From Chryseobacterium gleum (lineage in GTDB: Bacteria > Bacteroidota > Bacteroidia > Flavobacteriales_D > Crocinitomicaceae), in NCBI GenBank assembly GCA_945877005.1, contig CAMCQL010000140.1, positions 1 through 5,382 on the forward strand: a stretch of DNA of 5,382 nucleotides, written 5' to 3'. Shown here one piece after another: positions 1 through 5,382 of the stretch; the first letter of the stretch is position 1; each line of letters opens with the position of its first letter. The notes under the pieces are model-generated. The model was not told the origin of the DNA. It worked only from the letters and a program-made list of their open reading frames with translations, and made no database searches. The position numbers and the translations under genes are program-made.

Positions 1-135
1 GCATGGTCAGATTCTTTTGAGCAACTAATGACGCATAAGTTTGATACGCTCAATTTCAATATGTCATCATCTCGTGTTGGTTTCAGAGTTGCAATGGATA
101 TGATGGGCACAGAGTCCATGTATATTTTTAAATAA
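1..135 (+). CDS. 3' end of a formylglycine-generating-enzyme-like (SUMF1/GldJ-K type) protein, partial
   Basis: The first frame is open from the window edge to a TAA at 133-135 and gives the last 44 residues of a protein whose start lies outside. The stretch SSRVGFRVAMDMMG, about 20 residues from the end, resembles the C-terminal strand of the SUMF1/FGE-sulfatase fold, where a G-F-R-[VC]-[AV] core is typical; Bacteroidota gliding and T9SS lipoproteins GldJ and GldK also carry this fold. Members either oxidise a sulfatase cysteine or, in many bacterial lipoproteins, act structurally. Nothing catalytic can be seen in this fragment, so enzyme versus structural role is open. The lipoprotein gene at 146 starts ten bases downstream, which suggests co-transcription. 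The family call rests on one short motif; that the stretch is coding is more secure. Confidence 0.55.
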   Translation, partial: AWSDSFEQLMTHKFDTLNFNMSSSRVGFRVAMDMMGTESMYIFK

Positions 136-145
136 TCATTCAACT

Positions 146-565
146 ATGCTTCAAATTACATCAACAATAAAAGAGCGCTCTTTTTTCATTATCTTTCTAA
201 TGTTCTTGTTAAATATCTCTTGCGAGCAAAATAGGCAAACAAAATTAAAACAAGGACAACCCAAAATAACCCAAAATAGATTTAATGCCGATTCAGAAAA
301 GGTTGACGATTTTGATGATTTAACCAGACACTTAAATCAATATGATTCTATATGGAGAAAGATAATCCCATCAACTAAAGATTTTGACTATGTAAAAGAT
401 ATGGCGTCTGAACTTTCTAGAATACAAAATAAAGGTGCTTTAGGTAATTTATCTGAGGACCTCATATCAGATATAATAAGAGGTATTCCTAAAGAAGGTG
501 GTTTAAGAGAGGTATTTTTAGATATGTGGTTAGAATCTCAAGGAAAATCAATGACCAAAAAGTAA
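146..565 (+). CDS. small hypothetical lipoprotein (139 aa)
   Basis: I do not recognise this protein. It opens with a basic N-region (K9, E10, R11), a hydrophobic core (residues 13-22) and a cysteine at position 26 in the context LLNISC. This is a loose lipobox, since Asn rather than Leu/Val occupies -3, but such looseness is common in Bacteroidota lipoproteins. The residues after the cysteine (EQNRQTKLKQGQPK) form a polar linker. Residues 50-139 are rich in acidic and basic residues with few prolines and look mostly helical; no catalytic motif is visible. The ATG lies ten bases after the preceding stop, fits the signal peptide exactly, and has no obvious Shine-Dalgarno site. It probably shares a transcript with the upstream partial gene and would sit anchored in the inner or outer membrane, facing the periplasm. 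Confidence 0.75.
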   Translation: MLQITSTIKERSFFIIFLMFLLNISCEQNRQTKLKQGQPKITQNRFNADSEKVDDFDDLTRHLNQYDSIWRKIIPSTKDFDYVKDMASELSRIQNKGALGNLSEDLISDIIRGIPKEGGLREVFLDMWLESQGKSMTKK

Positions 566-701
566 TTTAAAGACGCCTAAAAACAGCAAATATAAATTGT
601 TTTAAATCTTTCGAACATAACACCAAATATCTTGTGTAACCATTTTATTATTAAATAATTATTTATTAAAATGTTTCAGTAATCATACTTTTTAGTCAAC
701 T

Positions 702-962
702 ATGAAAAGAACTCTTTTTATTTCTGTTTCTATTGCCTGTTTATTAAGTTGTTCAATTGAAAAAAAAGCAGCTGTAAAAGAGAATGTACTTGAACCTTGT
801 CCACAAACAATAACTACTAGTGTAGGGTCGGATTGGGAGTATGAACAGTTAGTTATGATGAGGTCTTGAACCCAAGAACAAAGTGACGAGTATAGACGTA
901 AATACGTCTACACTGAGGTTAATATTTTCTTGAAAAATGGAGATATATTGGTTGTGAAGTGA
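702..962 (+). pseudogene. broken small lipoprotein gene with an in-frame TGA
   Basis: An ATG at 702 opens a clear lipoprotein signal (MKRTLFISVSIACLLSC, lipobox cysteine at residue 17) followed by a charged linker and a short domain. The reading frame stops at TGA 867-869 after 55 codons, yet the same frame stays open for 30 more codons to a second stop at 960-962. The continuation (TQEQSDEYRRKYVYTEVN, then IFLKNGDILVVK) looks like ordinary folded protein with alternating beta-type residues. This suggests one ancestral lipoprotein of at least 86 residues interrupted by a nonsense change. After 962 the +1 frame is open as well, so the original C-terminus may have been longer and a frameshift may sit near 960. 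The alternatives are a genuine 55-residue lipoprotein (702-869) or a sequencing error. The product is unknown. A TACTTTTT at 686-693 is a poor match to the Bacteroidota -7 element (TAnnTTTG) and is not called as a promoter. Confidence 0.55.
890..913. repeat. short inverted repeat (stem-loop) inside the broken lipoprotein gene
   Basis: TAGACGT (893-899) and ACGTCTA (904-910) are perfect inverse complements around a four-base AAAT loop. After one A/C mismatch two more pairs (G890-C913, T891-A912) extend the stem. No T-run follows, so it does not look like an intrinsic terminator. It falls in the stretch that codes YRRKYVYTE in the ancestral frame and may be coincidental. Confidence 0.35.
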
Positions 963-993
963 AGTTGATTCTAATTGTATAAACTCTATAACA

Positions 994-1180
994 ATGAAGA
1001 GATTATTGTTGTTATCGTTATTACTAATTTTGAGGTATAGCATGGCACCACAGGGTAAAAAACCAGTCAATTAAAATGTCTCCTCTCGAACGCTATGATC
1101 AATCTTTAATTAAAAAAGCAGCCTAAAAGAATAAAATGTTTAACTTAGCAACACAACCTTTTGGTCCAACAAAAGGTTAG
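994..1180 (+). pseudogene. remnant of a small exported protein, frameshifted and with a nonsense codon
   Basis: An ATG at 994 begins a textbook Sec signal peptide (MKRLLLLSLLLILRYSMA), but the frame ends after 26 codons at TAA 1072-1074. Immediately afterwards the +2-phase frame continues with MSPLERYDQSLIKKAA (from 1076), meets TAA at 1124-1126, and runs on as KNKMFNLATQPFGPTKG to TAG 1178-1180. Adding one base in the TTAAAA run near 1071-1076 would join signal peptide and body into one frame, and reverting a single base of the 1124 TAA would give a protein of about 62 residues. That the pieces match so simply suggests a recently broken gene or local sequence errors rather than random open frames. 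The family is not recognised. It ends 22 bases before the ATG of the MORN-repeat gene and could have belonged to the same transcript. Confidence 0.5.
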
Positions 1181-1202
1181 TATTACAATCAAACATCTGA
1201 AT

Positions 1203-2870
1203 ATGAGAGTGATTCTTTTTGTCTGTTTTCTCGCAATTTCAAATTTTTCAATAAGTCAAAAGATTGAATTCAGCAACCCAAAAGATGAGTTTGACATAAC
1301 AAATGGAATGATGCAATTACTAATTCATTTAGAGTTTTTTATATATGAAACAGCAAACAAATCTTTATATGTTGAAAAGGTTGAAAACGGTATAATATAT
1401 ATTGATTCTGCAAAATACACTAAAGAAGAAAAAGATTTAATAAATACAGAAATTGATAAATGGATTGTTTTCACAGACTCAACTAGAGATATAAGAAGTC
1501 AAGATCTAACATATAACTTTGGTGTTGATAGTGATTGGGATGATAGGTATCCTGAGGATGATATTCAAGCTAAGAGTAATGAAGTGCCGATAAAAGGATA
1601 TGAAATAATGCCAAATCAACGAAATTGTGAGGAATTAGAAGCTTTGCAAATGAGGGATTTAAGTTTAATCATTGAAGAAGGCAACTACGTTAACAACGAG
1701 AAAGAAGGTGAGTGGACCACTCTCAACGCTACTGAGAAAATCGCCCAAAATTATGCAAAGGGGAAACTAAATGGTGCTTACATAAAATATAATAACGATA
1801 TTCTTATTGAGCGTGGACAATACCTTGACGGATTTAAGAGTGGTGAATGGGAAAAATATACACAAGATGGAAAATTAATTTCACAATCTGTTTTTATAAA
1901 TGATAATTTGAATGGTGTTTTTAAAAAATATAATCTTCGAAGAACTCTAGATCCTGGTGTTTTTGAGGGTGGCGATGTAATTTCTGAAGAGGGATTCTAC
2001 TTGAACGGAGTTATGGACGGAGTATGGACTTATAGGTATGATGACGGTAGAATAAAAGCAAAAGGTGTATTTAAAAATGGAGACGGCACGGGATTTTCAA
2101 AAGAGTCACATGGTCTACCAACTAGTGGCAGAGAAGGAGTTTGGTTATTTTATTATTACTCTACGAATCAATTTTATGAACTAACAAACTTGATGAACAA
2201 AGAACCAGGTGATCCACCTATGGACTATAATGAGACTGAAACACAGGAAAAAAGCAATTGGATTAATGGATCTTGTGAGGGTAAAACAACACACTCAATT
2301 GCAGGTAAAAATAGACTTGAAATTGACTATTTGAAAGGGGTAAGGAACGGTAAATTTGTTGTTTATTTTGAAAACGGAAAGAAACAGTTGGAAACGATTT
2401 TTGCAAATGGCACATTTGAATTTGAAGGAAATTATCTTTATCGGTCCGGAAGGAAGTTTGAATATAAAAATGGCAAGTGGGAGGAACAATTAACACCTGA
2501 AGAAAGATTTGCTAGAATGCAGAAACAAGTTGAGGAGATGAATGAAAAAGCGGATGAATTGGCTGAAAGAATAAAAAAACAAGCTGATAACAATAGCCGC
2601 AAATCATCTTACACTAAGGTTATGTGTAATGGGGTAATATGGGATAAAGACATTGGAGATGATGTGGTTGAAATGGAAATAGAACTTATCTGCCCATATT
2701 GTTCTAAAAATGTTAAACACGGTAGGGTTAATTATTATTTCCATTACCAAAAAGGTAGAAATAACGAAAGTGATTGTGATTGGGACGAATATACGTGCAC
2801 TTACTGTGGAAAAGTTAGTATTATGAAACCATGCCTTATTAAGCATCTCAACAAGCATGATAAATTCTAA
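1203..2870 (+). CDS. exported MORN_2-repeat (YwqK-like) protein with coiled coil and C-terminal Cys/His zinc-finger-like tail, 555 aa
   Basis: The ATG at 1203 is chosen because it directly begins a Sec signal peptide (MRVILFVCFLAISNFSISQ, cleavage probably after Q19). The frame is open further to a TTG at 1161, but that extension would bury the signal. Residues 20-150 form an unrecognised N-terminal domain containing an acidic loop, DSDWDDRYPEDD (109-120). Residues about 158-428 hold roughly eight or nine MORN_2-type repeats of the form G-x-Y-x-N/D-G-x-x-x-G-x-W/F-x-x-Y-x-x-G; clear copies lie at 160-180, 203-224, 263-283 and 373-394. Residues 430-465 are a charged, probably coiled-coil helix. 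The tail carries C475, a CPYC pair (497-500), C525, a CTYC pair (532-535) and C544-x3-H548-x3-H552, which looks like a zinc site. Proteins with MORN_2 repeats are often labelled YwqK-family antitoxin, but no toxin partner is visible here and the export signal argues against that role. I infer a binding or scaffold protein of the envelope. Confidence 0.85.
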   Translation: MRVILFVCFLAISNFSISQKIEFSNPKDEFDITNGMMQLLIHLEFFIYETANKSLYVEKVENGIIYIDSAKYTKEEKDLINTEIDKWIVFTDSTRDIRSQDLTYNFGVDSDWDDRYPEDDIQAKSNEVPIKGYEIMPNQRNCEELEALQMRDLSLIIEEGNYVNNEKEGEWTTLNATEKIAQNYAKGKLNGAYIKYNNDILIERGQYLDGFKSGEWEKYTQDGKLISQSVFINDNLNGVFKKYNLRRTLDPGVFEGGDVISEEGFYLNGVMDGVWTYRYDDGRIKAKGVFKNGDGTGFSKESHGLPTSGREGVWLFYYYSTNQFYELTNLMNKEPGDPPMDYNETETQEKSNWINGSCEGKTTHSIAGKNRLEIDYLKGVRNGKFVVYFENGKKQLETIFANGTFEFEGNYLYRSGRKFEYKNGKWEEQLTPEERFARMQKQVEEMNEKADELAERIKKQADNNSRKSSYTKVMCNGVIWDKDIGDDVVEMEIELICPYCSKNVKHGRVNYYFHYQKGRNNESDCDWDEYTCTYCGKVSIMKPCLIKHLNKHDKF

Positions 2871-2902
2871 CCCATTTCATTCAGTCCATAACACTTCCAC
2901 AA

Positions 2903-3460
2903 ATGAAGAGTATATTCACTAGCATTTTATTTGTGAACTCGATCATCTGTTTCGCACAAAAGAACTTTACAATGGATGAGTTTAATTTAAGAACCGATAA
3001 TGGTGAAAAATGGGAAAATGATATAAAAATATTTTTATATGGTGATTACACCTATCATGATTCACTAACTGTAGTAAAGACTATTATTGAATTTAACAAC
3101 TTATTAGAAAGTATTGAGGTTGAATTAGTAAACAATATTGACTCATCTAATACAGTTATTTATTTTACAACTGATAACGATTTCATAGATTTATTTAAAT
3201 GGAGTGAAAAAGATGTTAGAAATTGTACTGGTATAACATATACAAATCACGTCGGTAGAAAAATAACTAAGTGTAGGGTTCATATTGATATTATTGAGTG
3301 TGAAAAACATAAATGTACTCCAATAACTACACGTCACGAAATGTTTCATATTTTGGGATTCGGTCATATAGAAAATGAAAAAAATACCATTTTAAAAAGT
3401 AGTAATATTGATTTTACAGATAAAGACATTGAGATGATTACTTTATTATATAAAAAATAA
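2903..3460 (+). CDS. secreted metzincin/matrixin-like zinc metalloprotease, 185 aa
   Basis: A signal peptide (MKSIFTSILFVNSIICFAQ) precedes a small catalytic-type domain. Residues 145-155 read HEMFHILGFGH, a full HExxHxxGxxH metzincin motif: H145, H149 and H155 would bind zinc and E146 would be the general base. The end, FTDKDIEMITLLYKK (171-185), matches the closing helix of matrixin-like domains, where a D-x-x-x-I-x-x-L-Y pattern is usual. The Met-turn methionine is not obvious: the likely equivalent segment, NTILKSS (161-167), has Leu where Met is expected. C108, C124, C133 and C138 could form disulfides in the periplasm or outside the cell. Bacterial domains of this kind are short, and 185 residues leaves little room for a propeptide. 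The gene starts 32 bases after the MORN-protein stop, so co-transcription is likely. A DUF2927-like relative is an alternative family label; substrate unknown. Confidence 0.82.
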   Translation: MKSIFTSILFVNSIICFAQKNFTMDEFNLRTDNGEKWENDIKIFLYGDYTYHDSLTVVKTIIEFNNLLESIEVELVNNIDSSNTVIYFTTDNDFIDLFKWSEKDVRNCTGITYTNHVGRKITKCRVHIDIIECEKHKCTPITTRHEMFHILGFGHIENEKNTILKSSNIDFTDKDIEMITLLYKK

Positions 3461-3505
3461 AATGATAAATAACACAATCTTCATTTTACGTAATAGGCTT
3501 GCTCA

Positions 3506-3532
3506 AAGATTTGACTGCGAAATCTTCTTTTT
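3506..3532 (+). terminator. possible weak intrinsic terminator after the metalloprotease gene
   Basis: AAGATTT (3506-3512) and AAATCTT (3520-3526) form a perfect seven-pair stem around a seven-base loop (GACTGCG), followed by C and five T residues at 3528-3532. The arrangement and place, 45 bases after a stop codon in a 144-base gap, fit a terminator, but the stem holds only one G-C pair and would be unstable. If it works, it separates the LRR gene from the two upstream genes. The rest of the gap (3461-3604) shows no convincing gene or promoter. Confidence 0.35.
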
Positions 3533-3604
3533 GTGAACAACTAAAGAATTGCAACTCCTTATGCTCAATAGCGTCAATTTTGAAGCAAAAAATCATTTGA
3601 AACC

Positions 3605-4729
3605 ATGAAAAAATTAATTATTATTCTCTTTTGGTTACCTCAAATTTGTAAAAGTCAAATTACACTTATCAATGACCCTAACTTTGAGCGTGTTTTAATA
3701 GATATGAAATTCGATGTGCCACCAATTGATGGCAAAGTTAGTACCCAGGGTATACAAAAAATAAGAACTTTAGATTTAAGTCGTAAGGATATAACTGATA
3801 TAACTGGAATTTCTAGTTTTTCTAATTTAGTGTCTTTAAACTTAAGTCACAACCCCATTGAAAATAAAAAAATCGATTTAAGTAAACTCACTCATCTCGA
3901 GGAACTAGATTTAAGTGGTCAAATGGTAACAAAAGAATTGTTACTTAATCCTAATTCACCCTTAAGAAAATTGTCATTATGCAACGTCTCAAACCAACTA
4001 GATATTTCTAGTTTTCCACTAAATTATTTTTCATGGAAGTGGAATTTTTCTTCTTCTAAGAATGTTGTTGAAATAAAAATTCCTAAAACACCCTACCTAG
4101 TTGACGAAGATGGAAAAATAAACGTTTATTTTTTTAGTTGCTCGCGTGATGGAATAAGAAGAGGGGTTAGTCATAATGGGAAAATTTATGTTCAGGCTAA
4201 ATATCAAAACAATCAATTAAATGGCGATGTTTTTATTTATAAATTAACAAATGCCAATAACTTATCAGATAAGAATTTAATTGATGTAGTTAACTTCAAG
4301 AACGATTTAGCACATGGTCATTCTCGTAATTATTCGATTTATTATCTTTTTGGTGAAGTGGTCGAAAAGTGGCAATATGAAAAATTCAAGAATCATGATG
4401 AATTAGGGATTATCTCTTACAAAAACATCAATCAGAAATTCATGGATTGGTGTAAACTAAATCTCAGGGATAAAAATGAAACCAAAAGTTTGATGGAATT
4501 TTTATGGTCGGAGGGAGTTGCTCAGTTAGATTGTGGATCAGGTGAAAACAGTATAGAGTATATGTTTAAACCAAATATACAGACTAAAACAAACGCAAAA
4601 TATCAAGTATTTTCTATTTTTGATGAATATTTTAAACCAGTTTTCCCATCAATAGATAGAATGGATGAGGATTGGGACGATTCCTTTAACTATTGGTACG
4701 ATAAGCAAAAAAGTTTTTGTGGTTATTAA
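3605..4729 (+). CDS. exported leucine-rich-repeat protein with MORN-like segments, 374 aa
   Basis: The ATG at 3605 starts a signal peptide (MKKLIIILFWLPQICKSQ). Residues 19-35 (ITLINDPNFERVLIDMK) and the following spacer are the usual lead-in to LRR domains of secreted Bacteroidota proteins. LRR units follow: IRTLDLSRKDITDITGI (53-69), LVSLNLSHNPI (75-85), LEELDLSGQMV (98-108) and LRKLSLCNVS (120-129). This is only about four to five repeats, a short solenoid suited to protein binding. Residues 170-275 contain segments resembling MORN_2 repeats (KYQNNQLNGDVFIYK, 199-213; NFKNDLAHGHSRNYS, 230-244), echoing the protein at 1203. The last 100 residues are unrecognised, with an acidic-aromatic stretch (DEDWDDSFNYWYD, 354-366) and C310 and C372. 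No type IX secretion sorting domain is evident at the C-terminus. The gap of 144 bases upstream allows its own promoter. Confidence 0.83.
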   Translation: MKKLIIILFWLPQICKSQITLINDPNFERVLIDMKFDVPPIDGKVSTQGIQKIRTLDLSRKDITDITGISSFSNLVSLNLSHNPIENKKIDLSKLTHLEELDLSGQMVTKELLLNPNSPLRKLSLCNVSNQLDISSFPLNYFSWKWNFSSSKNVVEIKIPKTPYLVDEDGKINVYFFSCSRDGIRRGVSHNGKIYVQAKYQNNQLNGDVFIYKLTNANNLSDKNLIDVVNFKNDLAHGHSRNYSIYYLFGEVVEKWQYEKFKNHDELGIISYKNINQKFMDWCKLNLRDKNETKSLMEFLWSEGVAQLDCGSGENSIEYMFKPNIQTKTNAKYQVFSIFDEYFKPVFPSIDRMDEDWDDSFNYWYDKQKSFCGY

Positions 4730-4784
4730 ATGTAACAATTACAAAAGCAAGCCAAAATACTGCATAATGTTACTTCGGAGAGAA

Positions 4785-5169
4785 ATGACCTTTATGGCAT
4801 ATTTTATTTTATCAATTTCTTTCACTTGTCTGGCTCAAGAAGTTGAATCTCTTGGTTAAAAGTCAAAACCGTTTAGTTCTGATGTGTGGAGAGTTGACTA
4901 TAAGGAAACTGGCGATTCAATTGTTGGTGTAATACATCCAAAGAATTGTAAATAATTCAAGATGAATTTTATTCGCATGAGAGATAAAATTGATAACGAT
5001 AAAGTTGAGTCTTATTTCATAGCATCATTCAGTCCATTACCTTATCCTATCAAAAAGATAAGAAGGTTCATGAACTAACCCTTTTCCTCAAAATTCCATT
5101 GATATTCGAGGGGATAAAACACCCATTTTCCAAAAACGTCCAGAAGAAAAACCTTCGGAAACCCCTTAA
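4785..5169 (+). pseudogene. decayed exported-protein gene with multiple frame breaks
   Basis: A signal peptide (MTFMAYFILSISFTCLAQ; starts at 4767 or 4794 are also possible) is followed six codons later by TAA 4857-4859. The same frame then continues as KSKPFSSDVWRVDY...VIHPKNCK to TAA 4953-4955 and, after it, as DKIDNDKVESYFIASFSPLP...YPIKK to TAA 5076. Single missing bases in short homopolymers would join better-looking segments: one A near 4950-4952 opens IIQDEFYSHE, one A in the A5 run at 5052-5056 opens KKDKKVHELT, and one C in the CCC at 5078-5080 opens PFPQNSIDIRGDKTPIFQKR, which ends at TAA 5167-5169 just before the glmS stop. The ancestral product would be an exported protein of roughly 125 residues with a charged, proline-rich tail. 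The family is unknown. Real decay and clustered sequencing errors cannot be told apart from this sequence alone. Confidence 0.55.
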
Positions 5170-5202
5170 AACACTAACAGACCAACCAAATACCCTTTGG
5201 GA

Positions 5203-5382
5203 CTACTCTACCGTTACAGATTTCGCTAAATTCCTTGGTTGATCTACATTGCAACCCCTCATTACTGCTATGTGATAGGAAATAAGTTGAAATGGAATTG
5301 TTGCAAGAATAGGTACAAAAAACTCATGAGATTTCGGAATTTCAATATGATAATCAGCAATTTCTTTTAAATGTTCATCTCC
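5203..5382 (-). CDS. glmS: glutamine--fructose-6-phosphate aminotransferase (isomerizing), C-terminal end, partial
   Basis: Read on the minus strand from the window edge, 59 codons end at TAG (5205-5203). The protein tail MRGCNVDQPRNLAKSVTVE is the near-invariant C-terminus of GlmS, preceded by FFVPILATIPFQLISYHIAV, the end of the second SIS (sugar isomerase) domain. GlmS makes glucosamine-6-phosphate from fructose-6-phosphate and glutamine in the cytoplasm, the first step toward UDP-GlcNAc for peptidoglycan and lipid A. The family is about 600-615 residues long, so about nine tenths of the gene lies beyond the window. It converges with the plus-strand cluster. Its downstream side shows only a tiny CCC-TTT-GGG dyad (5193-5201) and no convincing terminator. 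Confidence 0.97.
   Translation of the reverse strand, partial: GDEHLKEIADYHIEIPKSHEFFVPILATIPFQLISYHIAVMRGCNVDQPRNLAKSVTVE

Noticed and set aside
652..665. 14-base perfect palindrome TAAATAATTATTTA
   Set aside because: It is made only of A and T in an AT-rich gap, so chance is likely, and nothing ties it to a regulator.
849..1070. 73-codon open frame on the minus strand
   Set aside because: It overlaps two plus-strand frames with clear signal peptides, shows an Asn run and no recognisable motif, and looks like an antisense shadow.
1161..1202. TTG start adding 14 residues to the MORN-repeat protein
   Set aside because: The ATG at 1203 gives a normal signal peptide directly; the extension overlaps the preceding remnant gene.
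2263..2858. Three minus-strand open frames inside the MORN-repeat gene
   Set aside because: They are antisense to a confident long coding region with repeats and zinc-type motifs, and none has independent support.
1203..2870. Toxin-antitoxin interpretation of the MORN_2 (YwqK-type) protein
   Set aside because: The label comes from database naming of the repeat family; there is no toxin gene beside it and the protein carries an export signal.
3462..3608. Short frames in the gap before the LRR gene (24 codons from 3462; 15 codons from 3561, the latter overlapping the LRR ATG by four bases)
   Set aside because: No signal peptide, motif or codon evidence; the ATGA overlap could suggest coupling but a 15-residue peptide cannot be supported.
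4665..4784. Upstream extension of the last small plus-strand frame into the LRR gene
   Set aside because: The signal peptide starts at 4785 or 4794; the earlier codons overlap the end of the LRR gene in another frame and would bury the signal.
2877..5037. Direct repeat TCATTCAGTCCAT at 2877-2889 and 5025-5037
   Set aside because: Thirteen bases shared once in a 5.4-kb AT-rich window is close to chance; there is no flanking element.
1..5382. CRISPR arrays, tRNA or rRNA genes, insertion-sequence transposases
   Set aside because: No regularly spaced repeats, no tRNA-like cloverleaf and no transposase motifs were seen on either strand.

Overview
The window is AT-rich with little sign of Shine-Dalgarno sites. 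Its coding style is that of the Bacteroidota, most likely a flavobacterium-like member: short exported proteins, signal peptides ending in -SQ or -AQ, MORN_2 (YwqK-type) repeats, and an LRR protein with the 'NDPNFERVLIDM ... ITDITGISSFSNLVSLNLS' start common in that phylum. The assignment rests on style and the glmS tail; no rRNA or marker gene is present.

Layout. Positions 1-135 hold the 3' end of a plus-strand gene whose last residues resemble the end of a formylglycine-generating-enzyme (SUMF1/GldJ-K-like) domain. Ten bases later a small lipoprotein gene begins (146-565). Positions 566-1202 hold no intact gene of normal size but two broken small exported-protein genes (702-962 and 994-1180). 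Three intact plus-strand genes for exported proteins follow: a 555-aa MORN_2-repeat protein with a coiled coil and a C-terminal Cys/His zinc-finger-like tail (1203-2870), a 185-aa metzincin/matrixin-like zinc metalloprotease (2903-3460), and a 374-aa LRR protein with MORN-like segments (3605-4729). A third broken exported-protein gene lies at 4785-5169. The window closes with the 3' end of glmS on the minus strand (5203-5382), converging on the cluster.

How it may fit together. Every gene or remnant between the partial first gene and glmS starts with a Sec or lipoprotein signal, so this is an accessory block of envelope or secreted proteins beside a conserved housekeeping gene. Signal peptides, repeats, the HExxHxxGxxH motif and the glmS tail are read directly. 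A shared function is not shown by the sequence; the large intact genes may simply be co-located. The mix of intact large genes and decayed small ones suggests a region of gene turnover, although clustered single-base sequencing errors could produce the same picture for the small ones.
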